Made by a program: the position numbers and the translations under genes. A stretch of DNA of 13,779 nt from Minisyncoccota bacterium (GTDB taxonomy: Bacteria > Verrucomicrobiota > Lentisphaeria > Oligosphaerales > MVZH01): NCBI GenBank assembly GCA_021734725.1, contig JAIPIM010000074.1, positions 1-13,779 on the forward strand, given 5' to 3'. Below the pieces are notes generated by a model. The model was not told the DNA's origin, made no database searches, and saw nothing but the letters and a program-made list of their open reading frames with translations. Numbering within the stretch: the first letter of the stretch is position 1; each line of letters starts with the position of its first letter. Below, in pieces: positions 1 to 7,119 of this stretch.

Positions 1-375
1 GAGCACGATATAATTGCCCACAATTTCAGCGCTGATCTGAGGCTGATCCTTCAGAATCGCCAGCATTGCACCCCAGTACTTAGGCCGAACAGTAACGTCG
101 ATCGTTTCTTTATCCCCATCCGCGAGACGACAGTCTGCTTCGGTCGTTCCAAAACGTTTACCGCTAATTAAAAGTTCGTCCTTTTTCCCGGTCGTGTCTG
201 CTTCAATAACATTCTTGTCCTTGACAATAACACGCTGAATTCCTTTCACTTCTACTAGCTCGGTGGTACCTTCCTGCAATTCTATCTGGCGTGCTCTGAG
301 GCTTCCTGCCAGAAAGATGACGCATACGGAGAATAAAACTCCGCCCAACACTCGCTTACTCATGATTTGTTCCAT
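1..375 (-). CDS. cpaC: CpaC/RcpA-type Tad secretin, N-terminal part only (runs off the window)
   Basis: This is the first 125 residues of the outer-membrane secretin through which a Flp/Tad pilus leaves the cell; the ring-forming C-terminal domain lies beyond base 1. Residues 1-28 form a Sec signal peptide: a short basic start (MSKR), a hydrophobic core (VLGGVLFSVCVIFLAG) and a small-residue cleavage region. Residues about 35-95 match the N-terminal domain of Tad secretins by pattern: a V-x-G-I-x-R-V-x-V stretch, a later ELLISGKRFGTTE element that corresponds to the family's typical G-x-x-x-G-T-T turn, and a final IDVTV strand. The ATG at 375 is chosen because GGAG and AAAGG lie just upstream; an in-frame ATG at 363 is the alternative. 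The gene starts 37 bp after cpaB, the usual cpaB-cpaC order. The call is family recognition from partial sequence. Confidence 0.85.
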   Translation of the reverse strand, partial: MEQIMSKRVLGGVLFSVCVIFLAGSLRARQIELQEGTTELVEVKGIQRVIVKDKNVIEADTTGKKDELLISGKRFGTTEADCRLADGDKETIDVTVRPKYWGAMLAILKDQPQISAEIVGNYIVL

Positions 376-412
376 CACTACCTTTACTCCTTTTTTCTCC
401 TTCCAGTTACCC

Positions 413-1345
413 TTACTCTTCAGCTCTGTCCGATCCGTCTTCAAATACTGCATGCGGTTCCACCCTTCCTTTCTGAATTATCTCTATCAATTCGGCTCTC
501 CGAGTATCCAGGTTACTGATCTTTTCATTGATTTGCTCATTTGTAACCTGCGCCTCGGATGGGCTCGCAAGCCTGTCGAGGCTCTCAGGATGTCGTAAAA
601 TAAAGGACATTTCACCGTGCTGCCGAGCATGAGTAAGCAGGGCTGCTTCTTTAGGGGTTACCTGCAAGGTGAGCGTAGAATAGCCCCGCACGCTCTTTCC
701 GGTGACAACCCCTGGCGGCGTATGATCGGTGCCGGTTGCAAGCACACCCACATTCTGCATTAACATGACTGTGACAGTGTGCACCCCCTTACCAGGCAGC
801 TCACCCCCCTTCTCGGCAGCGGCAATGAGGCTACCAATGCCTTGCCCCAGCTTCGGTCGCAACGTGGCAAGTATATCCACCCTGTCACCTGGAACAACGT
901 TGAGTCCAACGGCTGAAACATCGTCCACCGGGACACTCACTGCCCGCAGACCTTCCTGCAGCTTCGATGCTAATGTCGTGGGGGTTGCCCCCGTCAGATC
1001 ACTCCATAGAATTGCCTCGCCAGCAGGTATTTTACGTGCCACTTTGCGTCCGATCAGGCGCATTTTGGTTCGCTGGGCCTCGTCGGCCTCCATTGGGGAC
1101 CTTCCCCCAGGTAACGTTATGTGTACTTGTGAAACCATCTTGGCCGGGATTGCCTCTGTTCCTATATCCTCCTGCTCTATACGCTCACCCGGCTGTAAGT
1201 CTGCGGTGCTGACAATAATATTCGCTTTTTCTACCTCCGGAGTTTCAGTCTGTCGTTTCACGTAATGGTTGACGGCAAGTACCGCAATCAATCCGAATAC
1301 GATGGCTACAAGTAAAGGAATTTTGTCTTTGAGTTTGGCCTGCAT
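413..1345 (-). CDS. cpaB: CpaB/RcpC-type Flp pilus assembly protein (SAF domain)
   Basis: CpaB/RcpC is an inner-membrane-anchored periplasmic protein of Tad systems, thought to work with the secretin. From the ATG at 1345 it has 310 residues. One N-terminal membrane segment (IPLLVAIVFGLIAVLAV, about residues 9-25) is followed by a SAF-type domain, with ANIIVSTADLQPGERI and then the RKVARKIPAGEAI stretch. Next comes the CpaB domain, with the hallmark GLRAVSVPVDDVSAV and VVPGDRVDIL blocks and a later TLQVTPKEAALLTHAR block. The reading frame is open to 1441, which would overlap the preceding gene. I prefer 1345 because AAAGGG sits five to six bases before that ATG and the membrane segment then starts close to the N-terminus; ATG at 1360 is possible. 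Length and order before cpaC fit the family. The C-terminal 40 residues are charged and probably helical. Confidence 0.92.
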   Translation of the reverse strand: MQAKLKDKIPLLVAIVFGLIAVLAVNHYVKRQTETPEVEKANIIVSTADLQPGERIEQEDIGTEAIPAKMVSQVHITLPGGRSPMEADEAQRTKMRLIGRKVARKIPAGEAILWSDLTGATPTTLASKLQEGLRAVSVPVDDVSAVGLNVVPGDRVDILATLRPKLGQGIGSLIAAAEKGGELPGKGVHTVTVMLMQNVGVLATGTDHTPPGVVTGKSVRGYSTLTLQVTPKEAALLTHARQHGEMSFILRHPESLDRLASPSEAQVTNEQINEKISNLDTRRAELIEIIQKGRVEPHAVFEDGSDRAEE

Positions 1346-1403
1346 TTTCGCCCTTTCCATACGTTTTTTTACATTGACGAGTTCTCGCGGAACTACATCT
1401 CTC

Positions 1404-2234
1404 TCACAAAGCGTCGGGCAGTGAACGGAAAAGGTACCCAATCCTTACATCAGACTCCTTCACACGCACTACCATCGTGCAATGATGGGATTCTCGCATC
1501 GCTCCAAGAATTAATGGAGTGTTCCCGCCACGGACGACGTACTCATTGCTCAGCTGGCTGAGTGTACCGTCTACTTTCCATCCTTCTTGTTGAAAGACCG
1601 TTCTAAGCAGGTGATCCGCTTGCTGCAAACTACCGCGCATCTCGGTGACCAGCACATTTGGCAAATCACTGCCCTCATCCAGGCTCAGTGCGACCGCCTC
1701 GCCTACAACAAGCGACCTGACCTGTCGCGGAACTGCGTCTTTCGGTACCTTACGATTATCCCTTCCCACCAGTTGATCCAGCGAGCCGAGTCCTACGGTC
1801 GATCTGGTCACCATCGTGTAATTTGGAGAAACAGGCGTGAAATGAGCCACCACCACTTTGTCTTCCCCGAGGTACACATCATAGACCGAATCGGATGACG
1901 AAGCAAGCATTGCAAGAGCCCCCGGTGTTTCCTTTCCAAGGGCATGCTGAGAGAGCTTCCCATTGTACGGTTGGAGGGCTTCACGTTTTGCTTTTCGAAA
2001 CTGCCTGTCCCGAGCCAAACTGAGTCCCATTTGTTCACGACTGTGCGTCTGGCGTACTTCCAGCCCCCCGAGTCTAAATATCTTAGTATTAAATTGTGTG
2101 TGCGCTCGACGTATAGGTGTTTTGGCCTTTGCAGCCCCCTTCACATCACGCACCGAGTGGTGCAATGTACCAATGCCGGCAACCATCCCAACCACAGCCA
2201 GGCTTGATAAACTTTTGATCATAAGTGGATTCAT
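1404..2234 (-). CDS. Membrane-anchored protein of unknown function in the Tad operon
   Basis: I do not recognise a family. The product has 276 residues and one N-terminal hydrophobic segment (about residues 5-23, SLSSLAVVGMVAGIGTL). A basic, probably disordered stretch (about 25-100) and a mixed alpha/beta region follow. About residues 105-160 look strand-rich (SVYDVYLGEDKVVVAHFTP and on), while residues 205-276 look like a compact alpha/beta domain ending in SDVRIGYLFRSLPDAL. It is most simply a bitopic inner-membrane protein with a periplasmic domain, in the slot between tadE and cpaB. AGGA precedes the ATG by four bases. It starts 30 bp after the preceding tadE-like gene and ends 58 bp before the preferred cpaB start, so it is almost certainly cotranscribed. 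Its first codons (MNPLMI) share a 19-bp identity with the start of the prepilin peptidase gene. A lineage-specific assembly factor is an inference from position alone. Confidence 0.8.
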   Translation of the reverse strand: MNPLMIKSLSSLAVVGMVAGIGTLHHSVRDVKGAAKAKTPIRRAHTQFNTKIFRLGGLEVRQTHSREQMGLSLARDRQFRKAKREALQPYNGKLSQHALGKETPGALAMLASSSDSVYDVYLGEDKVVVAHFTPVSPNYTMVTRSTVGLGSLDQLVGRDNRKVPKDAVPRQVRSLVVGEAVALSLDEGSDLPNVLVTEMRGSLQQADHLLRTVFQQEGWKVDGTLSQLSNEYVVRGGNTPLILGAMRESHHCTMVVRVKESDVRIGYLFRSLPDAL

Positions 2235-2236
2235 AG
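2218..2236. repeat. 19-bp perfect repeat over a gene start (copy 1)
   Basis: The plus-strand sequence atcataagtggattcatag occurs here and, identically, at 6593-6611. Each copy covers the ATG and the first codons (MNPLMI) of a minus-strand gene. The identity stops immediately on both sides, so the genes are not otherwise alike. Confidence 0.7.
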
Positions 2237-2264
2237 AATCCTGCCTTTTCCCTATCGCATCGGG

Positions 2265-2927
2265 TCAGAGCCCCAAAGCATCTTTCGCTTTCTCAATACC
2301 GGAACCTAAATTTCCAATTGGCGTCGTGCGATGTTGCCAAGCTTCGAGATTCGGCATGTAGCATGGGGACGGTGATGCCGCCCACTCGTCTCCCGCATTC
2401 TCGCTACCCAGCCATGTTCTATATGCTTCCTCAGGCAAAATTGTCTTCACCCGCATCTGACAAGCGGCGCCGTATAGTACGTCCCCCTCAAAAACGTGGG
2501 CCACATATTCCGGCCATGCACCGCCCGTTAGTACGTCTCCAATAAACTTCATAACTGCATCCCACGGTTCTGGAGGCGCAAATAACAAACTTGTCAAGGC
2601 GGTATATGCTTTCTTCAGGTGCGTAGGTTTGTTGTCCTGAACAATCTCAGGATCATCCTTTATTCCCCACAGTCCATCCAGGTACAAGGTATTCAAAGCG
2701 CCCCGCAGTTTCTTTTCATTTACCCCAAAATCACCATTATTGCGGGCACGCAGTTCTGCGACAAGTCTACTCGCGCCAGCCATACGTTGTCTGATACCGA
2801 GTATACGTGGAGCATCAAGACAGAAGCATAATAACCCCAGAAATAACGGCAGCGTAATGGCGGTTTCCAGCATAACCGCTCCTCTCGCTGAACGCATTTT
2901 TCGCAGTACAGGTTTCCCAGTAGCCAT
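2265..2927 (-). CDS. tadE: TadE-like pseudopilin
   Basis: This is a 220-residue minor pilin of the TadE type, one of the pseudopilins that prime or tip the Flp pilus. The N-terminus is a class III prepilin signal: basic residues (RKMRSAR), Gly16 as the likely cleavage point, then AVMLETAITLPLFLGLLCF with Glu at +5 of the mature protein and one long hydrophobic helix. The remaining ~180 residues are a soluble domain with no recognised fold; they contain two cysteines (near residues 156 and 189) that could pair outside the membrane. ATG at 2927 has AAAGG eight bases upstream, overlapping the stop of the preceding TadG-like gene, so translational coupling is likely. The length is in the usual range for TadE/TadF proteins. 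TadF is an equally good name, because the N-terminal motif does not separate the two. Confidence 0.85.
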   Translation of the reverse strand: MATGKPVLRKMRSARGAVMLETAITLPLFLGLLCFCLDAPRILGIRQRMAGASRLVAELRARNNGDFGVNEKKLRGALNTLYLDGLWGIKDDPEIVQDNKPTHLKKAYTALTSLLFAPPEPWDAVMKFIGDVLTGGAWPEYVAHVFEGDVLYGAACQMRVKTILPEEAYRTWLGSENAGDEWAASPSPCYMPNLEAWQHRTTPIGNLGSGIEKAKDALGL

Positions 2928-2938
2928 ATCTTAGACCT

Positions 2939-4165
2939 TTAGTGAAGGAATAGATTCACGGGGAGGTCGTCGAGTTCATAAGGCAACGCATCCCCCAAGG
3001 GGACAAGAACTGCATCCGCTCCAACCCCATGGTTAGACTCCCACTCATCGCTGGCCCGAACGCCGTCTTCCGCCCAATTGCTGTAACCAATCACATTCCC
3101 CCCTTTTGCACGGGCAACAGCATAAGCAAGTATAGGTAAATCAATGTTGTCCTGGCCGCCGCTCACGAAATAGCTTGACAGAATACCCAAATCCTCCATG
3201 TTTTTGCCGGTGATCCAAATCATTGCTGGTAGGTGCCGGTCAGGATCCTCATTGTCGGACTTGTAATATGCGTGCTTCCAAACAAACGGTTCGTCGCTGC
3301 CGATATGAACAAAAATATTGCTGTGGATAACTTTCAACCATGCGCTGACCAGTTCGTTCTCTTTTGTATTTAGAGGAAGGTCGTTCTTGCCTGGCCAAAC
3401 CTTTTCCAGGGGCAATGTCATGAAAAAATCATCCCCGGGAAAGCCCAAGCCTACAGCAGTCACGTTACTGGCAACACCATTAATGATCTTGTCAAATTGA
3501 TCGCCGATCCAATCCATCCAGTCCGTAGACTTATCAGCATCAGTGCCCCCATAGATGCTAATGGACGGAATGCCAACCTTGTTGAGAAAAGTCTGTGAAT
3601 AGTGTGTTACCAAATGAGGAATCGGCTCAGCCCCGTTCTCAGCGGCCGCGCTTTGAGCTGCTATGTACCCCATGGGACAACTGGCATAAACATAAAATGT
3701 ACGAAGCGGCTGAAGAAGATACTCTGCAACAAAGCGATAATACAGCGAGGTGTACGTAATTGCCGCACCCGCCCCCTCCAAGATCAAACCTACACCATAG
3801 AAATGTCGAGTTGCCTGGCCTGCCACCGTCAACACACCCGCACCGATGTAAGCTGTGAGGATTGACTGATCCCAGTTATAAATCTCATCGTTGAGATTCT
3901 GCACAAGATTCAACCCCCGTGCCTGCCACACCGCCATTTCCAAAGCTGCGCTGTCCGCGGCATTCTGTGTCTGCATTTTCGCTTGAGACACCCGGGATAC
4001 ATCATAACTCATACTGAACATTGCCAGTATAAAGAACGTCGCTATGGCCGCATAAGCCGTAACAACACCCCGTTCGTCACTCCGCAGACGCCGCAGGCGC
4101 ATTAACGTTCTGCGATAACACGTCCTTGCTCTCTTATTGTTATAAAACGCCATCCAAAGCCTCAC
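2939..4165 (-). CDS. tadG: TadG-like Flp pilus-assembly protein
   Basis: The 408-residue product has the N-terminal segment of TadG proteins: a strongly basic cytoplasmic leader (about residues 11-32), then RGVVTAYAAIATFFILAMF as the membrane helix. It continues into the signature SYDVSRVSQAKMQTQNAAD and SAALEMA, which is the D-x-A-A-L-x-x-A pattern seen across the family. The position matching the +5 Glu of pilins is Tyr, as is common for TadG, so processing by the prepilin peptidase is uncertain. I see no von Willebrand A domain, which many proteobacterial TadG proteins carry; the C-terminal 300 residues are unassigned. A second hydrophobic stretch (about residues 106-145) may be membrane-associated. 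The start is GTG 4165 (AAGGA eight bases upstream) or ATG 4153 (GGTGAGG six bases upstream); both keep the whole helix. The gene begins 25 bp after the large TadE-like gene. Confidence 0.82.
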   Translation of the reverse strand: MRLWMAFYNNKRARTCYRRTLMRLRRLRSDERGVVTAYAAIATFFILAMFSMSYDVSRVSQAKMQTQNAADSAALEMAVWQARGLNLVQNLNDEIYNWDQSILTAYIGAGVLTVAGQATRHFYGVGLILEGAGAAITYTSLYYRFVAEYLLQPLRTFYVYASCPMGYIAAQSAAAENGAEPIPHLVTHYSQTFLNKVGIPSISIYGGTDADKSTDWMDWIGDQFDKIINGVASNVTAVGLGFPGDDFFMTLPLEKVWPGKNDLPLNTKENELVSAWLKVIHSNIFVHIGSDEPFVWKHAYYKSDNEDPDRHLPAMIWITGKNMEDLGILSSYFVSGGQDNIDLPILAYAVARAKGGNVIGYSNWAEDGVRASDEWESNHGVGADAVLVPLGDALPYELDDLPVNLFLH

Positions 4166-4190
4166 CGGCTAATTCCTTGCATTTCAGAAG

Positions 4191-6062
4191 CTACAACCAC
4201 CACGGATCCCAGTCGTCCTTATCTCCCTGATGGTTCTGTTCTTTGCTGTCGAGTTCATTTTTCAAAGTATCTCTGTGCTCCTCGGCTGCGTCTAACATTT
4301 CCGTCTCCCATTTGCTCCATTGACTACCCCACTCAGTCTGGGCATCGTTAAGATTCCCAGAAGTATTCGCCGGGGCCTCTCCGCCGGCAAGATTCTGTCC
4401 TTGCGCCTCCCCATCAACAAGCTCGTCCAGGAATGATCCCATCTGGGCTCTGGTGGTATAGTCCTTAAAGTCCGATTTCGCATCTTCTTCGTTACCGTGA
4501 GCATTCCAGTATTCCGTTTTTGCCACATCTATATCGTCTTCCAGATCATCCTTTTCGTCCTGCAAATCATCCTTTTCGTCCGCATCCTCCGCATCGGCAA
4601 GTTCCTCTTTCAGTTGCTCCAACTCGTCTTTCAGATCGTCCAGTTCGCCCTCACAACTCTGTCGCTCACTAATCGCACTTCTCCAGGAATCTGCAAACCC
4701 ATCAATTCTGTTGAAGAGTTTGTTCCTTAGCTCATCCTTCTTATCCTCCATCATGCCCTGGACTTGATCTTTGGCATCTTCCAATGCACTGGTATAATCC
4801 TCAAACGTCGCCTTCTGGGAGGTCATAAGATCAGTATTATCCTTGTGTGGCTCCACCAGCATAACGCAGACTCCGCGGGCATAGATGACCGATGGCAGTA
4901 GGCCGCGGTTCACCTGAGGCATGCCATCCGGAGGTTCGTAGTTCACCGACGCTTCCCCTGACCTGTACCCGTAGGCTTTCATAACAAGGCGTTGACTTAT
5001 TTCCCCCTCTATCGTAATGTATTCATGTCCCAAGCCCGTACCATCGCCGTTAAATCCCGAATATGTAATAGTCATCCCCTTATACTTGACTGTCTTTTTG
5101 GTGGGACTGTCAATAAGTGCATGCTTGCCCTGGTTCCATGCGACGATAGCCTTCCCGGTCTTCTTATCGTAAAGCTCAATGTCAACATCGTTTCTGCATT
5201 TCAACGCAATGTGTATACCGTTCAGCCCGGCGGGGATCTCACCAACGGTCACGGTTTGGCCGTGTGTAACGGTCTGCTCAAACGAGCCCGATCCCTCGGC
5301 AAACTTGTCTTCAGTACCGGCATTCTTGCCGAGAAGCGGCGCTAGAGGGGTCCACAGCCAGCGAATGGGATAATTCACCTGCGCACTGACGAGCTGCGGG
5401 TAAGGTGCTTTGTTATGCTTGGAGTAGCCGTCATCCACAGCAGTCGAGGGATGCGCGAGAGTCAGTTTCTTTAATCCTAGTTTAGCCATCGTTTCCCTGT
5501 CAAGGACTTGAACACTGACGCTTCCCTTCTTTTCAAGCCTGCCTCTGGCGAGAGAAAAACGCTTGGCCATTTCCGTTGATAGTTCGAGCGATGTACTGCC
5601 CTTCAATGACGGCCACAATTCCTGCGCAATTCCCAGAATTTTATTCATTGCCTGGTACGTCGTGCCAAAACTCTCTCCTTCGAATGTTACACCTCTTGTC
5701 ACGGTGGACATAAAGAAAGACGCCACATCAACCTCGGGTCTCTCACTATTGCCAACAATTGCCACTGCCGGAAAATCCACCTCGCCAGTCTCATGGTCTG
5801 TGTGCACTTTGGCGATGCGCGCAAGCACAAACGCGGTGTGGTTGGCCATCGAAGTACTGTCCCAGAATACACACAACTGGAAACACATCAGCGTCATGGC
5901 GAGTACAATCGGGAAACACAACGCGAATTCAAGCAGGACAGCCCCTCGCCCATGTATCAGTCTTCGTCTGATACGCGATGCCAACGCGGCGTCATTGTCC
6001 TGCCAGCGGCTACACCAGTCACGCCACACTTTTTGAGCACAATTCTGATTATGCGTTGACAT
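4191..6062 (-). CDS. Large TadE-like minor pilin with beta-sandwich domain and acidic coiled coil
   Basis: From ATG 6062 the product has 623 residues. It opens with a long cytoplasmic leader and a pilin signal: IRRRLIHGRG, cleavage after Gly at about 40, then AVLLEFALCFPIVLAMTL with Glu at +5. This is a clear TadE N-terminus, but TadE proteins are usually under 250 residues. A central domain (about 263-377) reads as an extracellular beta-sandwich. Its features are a DVDIELYDKKTGKAIVAW block, a SGFNGDGTGLGHEYITIEG block and a final VMKAYGYRSGEASVNYE block. This pattern recalls prepeptidase-C-terminal-like (PPC-like) secreted domains. About residues 423-520 form an Asp/Glu/Lys-rich heptad coiled coil, and the tail ends in DPWWL. 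It may be a surface or tip component, possibly an adhesin (inference). ATG 6062 lacks a strong ribosome site; TTG 6083 is the other possible start. Confidence 0.82.
   Translation of the reverse strand: MSTHNQNCAQKVWRDWCSRWQDNDAALASRIRRRLIHGRGAVLLEFALCFPIVLAMTLMCFQLCVFWDSTSMANHTAFVLARIAKVHTDHETGEVDFPAVAIVGNSERPEVDVASFFMSTVTRGVTFEGESFGTTYQAMNKILGIAQELWPSLKGSTSLELSTEMAKRFSLARGRLEKKGSVSVQVLDRETMAKLGLKKLTLAHPSTAVDDGYSKHNKAPYPQLVSAQVNYPIRWLWTPLAPLLGKNAGTEDKFAEGSGSFEQTVTHGQTVTVGEIPAGLNGIHIALKCRNDVDIELYDKKTGKAIVAWNQGKHALIDSPTKKTVKYKGMTITYSGFNGDGTGLGHEYITIEGEISQRLVMKAYGYRSGEASVNYEPPDGMPQVNRGLLPSVIYARGVCVMLVEPHKDNTDLMTSQKATFEDYTSALEDAKDQVQGMMEDKKDELRNKLFNRIDGFADSWRSAISERQSCEGELDDLKDELEQLKEELADAEDADEKDDLQDEKDDLEDDIDVAKTEYWNAHGNEEDAKSDFKDYTTRAQMGSFLDELVDGEAQGQNLAGGEAPANTSGNLNDAQTEWGSQWSKWETEMLDAAEEHRDTLKNELDSKEQNHQGDKDDWDPWWL
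4545..4581. repeat. 21-bp tandem repeat encoding coiled-coil heptads
   Basis: The 16-mer atcatccttttcgtcc occurs at 4545-4560 and again at 4566-4581, exactly 21 bp apart. On the coding strand this gives two near-identical heptads, DEKDDLQ and DEKDDLE. DNA-level identity, and not just similar residues, suggests recent local duplication within the coiled-coil segment of the large TadE-like gene. Confidence 0.75.
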
Positions 6063-6120
6063 CAAAGGGCTACAACATTTCAACAGTTAACATTTTGACT
6101 ACTTTCCCGCGTGCACAATT

Positions 6121-6609
6121 TCATTGCAACAGTGCCCAAAACGTACCGACTGCGATTGCCAGACCGTAAGGCACGGTTGCGACCTTTTGTAAGCCTTCGC
6201 TCTCTTTTACCTTCCTCCCGAGTAATAACCTGAATGTGCGCTTCAAACCAGTAAACAGGCGACCGGACCAGATGAGGATGATTAGCGCCAAAGCCCCGCC
6301 TGAAAAACACGTATACAGCAGGACCTGCCAGACCATTGGATGGCCAACTATGCTCCCAACTGCTGCCATCAGCTTGAAATCGCCGCCCCCCAGGACGCCG
6401 GCAAGGCAGAAGGGCAGAAAGATTCCGCCCCCGATAGCGGCACCCCATAAGGACGCCGTGAGCCCGTCCGAGCCAGCGGTCAGCCAGCTGCCTGCCAACC
6501 CGCATATCAGTCCCCCCAGCGTCAACCAATTCGGTATCCGCCGGCTGCTGACCTCGGTATAACCGGCCACCGCAAACAGAGGCGGCAGCAATATCATAAG
6601 TGGATTCAT
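6121..6609 (-). CDS. cpaA: CpaA/TadV prepilin peptidase (A24 family), first catalytic Asp replaced by Glu
   Basis: This aspartic protease of the inner membrane removes the leader from Flp pilin and the TadE/TadF pseudopilins. The product has 162 residues from ATG 6609, with about five hydrophobic segments, the usual size for the Tad-specific enzymes that lack the methylase domain. Diagnostic elements are TEVSSRRIPNWLTL near the N-terminus, the GGGDFKLMAAVG motif with the second catalytic Asp, and the C-terminal VPYGLAIAVGT. In the family the first catalytic residue is Asp in the pattern D-x-x-x-x-x-I-P-N; here the codon is GAG, giving Glu. The start is set by homology, since the frame stays open to 6669 but that part overlaps the pilin gene. 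The ATG lies two bases after the preceding stop codon (TGACTATG), with no good ribosome site, so translational coupling is likely. Confidence 0.9.
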   Translation of the reverse strand: MNPLMILLPPLFAVAGYTEVSSRRIPNWLTLGGLICGLAGSWLTAGSDGLTASLWGAAIGGGIFLPFCLAGVLGGGDFKLMAAVGSIVGHPMVWQVLLYTCFSGGALALIILIWSGRLFTGLKRTFRLLLGRKVKESEGLQKVATVPYGLAIAVGTFWALLQ

Positions 6610-6611
6610 AG
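6593..6611. repeat. 19-bp perfect repeat over a gene start (copy 2)
   Basis: Identical to 2218-2236. It covers the ATG and first codons (MNPLMI) of the prepilin peptidase gene and the two bases between it and the stop codon of the preceding pilin gene. Confidence 0.7.
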
Positions 6612-6800
6612 TCAGAAAATGGGCGCCGAAACAAAGAACAGACGGAGCATCAACTCGTGGTGCAACCATGTATAGAGGGGGCTACCCGGCATAATTGCCG
6701 CGCATCCCCCCAACACAACCAAGGCTAACAACAATGCATACTCCAGGTACACTGTCGCATTGTCTGTGCACAACTGCTTTATGATCTGTCGCATATACAC
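6612..6800 (-). CDS. Short Flp-like pilin or pseudopilin
   Basis: A 62-residue protein with a Flp-type N-terminus: a short leader (MYMRQIIKQLCTDNA), then TVYLEYALLLALVVLGG, which has Glu at +5, Tyr at +6 and a single hydrophobic helix. The residue before the predicted cleavage point is Ala, where prepilins nearly always have Gly; Ala is the best tolerated substitute. The leader carries only two basic residues. After the helix, a short Pro/Gly turn leads to a second hydrophobic stretch (about 45-62), which the major pilin lacks. It lies between flp and cpaA in the same transcription unit and ends two bases before cpaA. GTG 6800 has GAGG about ten bases upstream; ATG 6794 is the alternative. 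It is probably a minor pilin or a second Flp paralogue; a degenerate pilin copy cannot be excluded. Confidence 0.72.
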   Translation of the reverse strand: MYMRQIIKQLCTDNATVYLEYALLLALVVLGGCAAIMPGSPLYTWLHHELMLRLFFVSAPIF

Positions 6801-6876
6801 TGCTATGTGGCCTCGTACCGTATCATCTTACTTGAGTCTCCCCAGTTTTAAAGGGGCGATCGGCATCCTACCCACC

Positions 6877-7119
6877 TCAATAATCGGGAGTCTGCCCTGC
6901 GGTATCATCTGTTGCGTCTTTAACCTTACCTGTTATTTCGTCAAAAAAATCACCCAATTGATTTCGGAATGCAACCACCGCAACAGTAACCGCTATTGCG
7001 ATCAAGGCAGTTAGGAGCGCATATTCCACAAAAGTAGCGCCTGATTCTCCAAGACATTTACGCAACAGCTTTCGGTGCCACGCCTGCATCGCCCGCGTGC
7101 CTTTTCTTAGTTTTCGCAT
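6877..7119 (-). CDS. flp: Flp-family major pilin
   Basis: The 80-residue precursor of the main pilus subunit. The leader of 27 residues is rich in Lys and Arg and ends in GESG. Cleavage after Gly27 would give a 53-residue mature pilin beginning ATFVEYALLTALIAIAVTV, with Glu at +5 and Tyr at +6, the Flp signature. After the helix come RNQLGDFF and a short charged, flexible tail. The length is typical of Flp pilins, though the leader is on the long side. The start is fixed by a strong ribosome site, AAGGAGG (7129-7135), nine bases before ATG 7119; an internal ATG at 7089 is less likely. As first gene of the pilus cluster, with a 219-bp leader region before it and a 76-bp gap after it, it is well placed to be made in excess over the assembly genes. 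Confidence 0.95.
   Translation of the reverse strand: MRKLRKGTRAMQAWHRKLLRKCLGESGATFVEYALLTALIAIAVTVAVVAFRNQLGDFFDEITGKVKDATDDTAGQTPDY

Noticed and set aside
729..1265. Plus-strand open frame of 178 codons opposite cpaB
   Set aside because: The opposite strand encodes clear CpaB domains; the antisense frame has no protein-like features.
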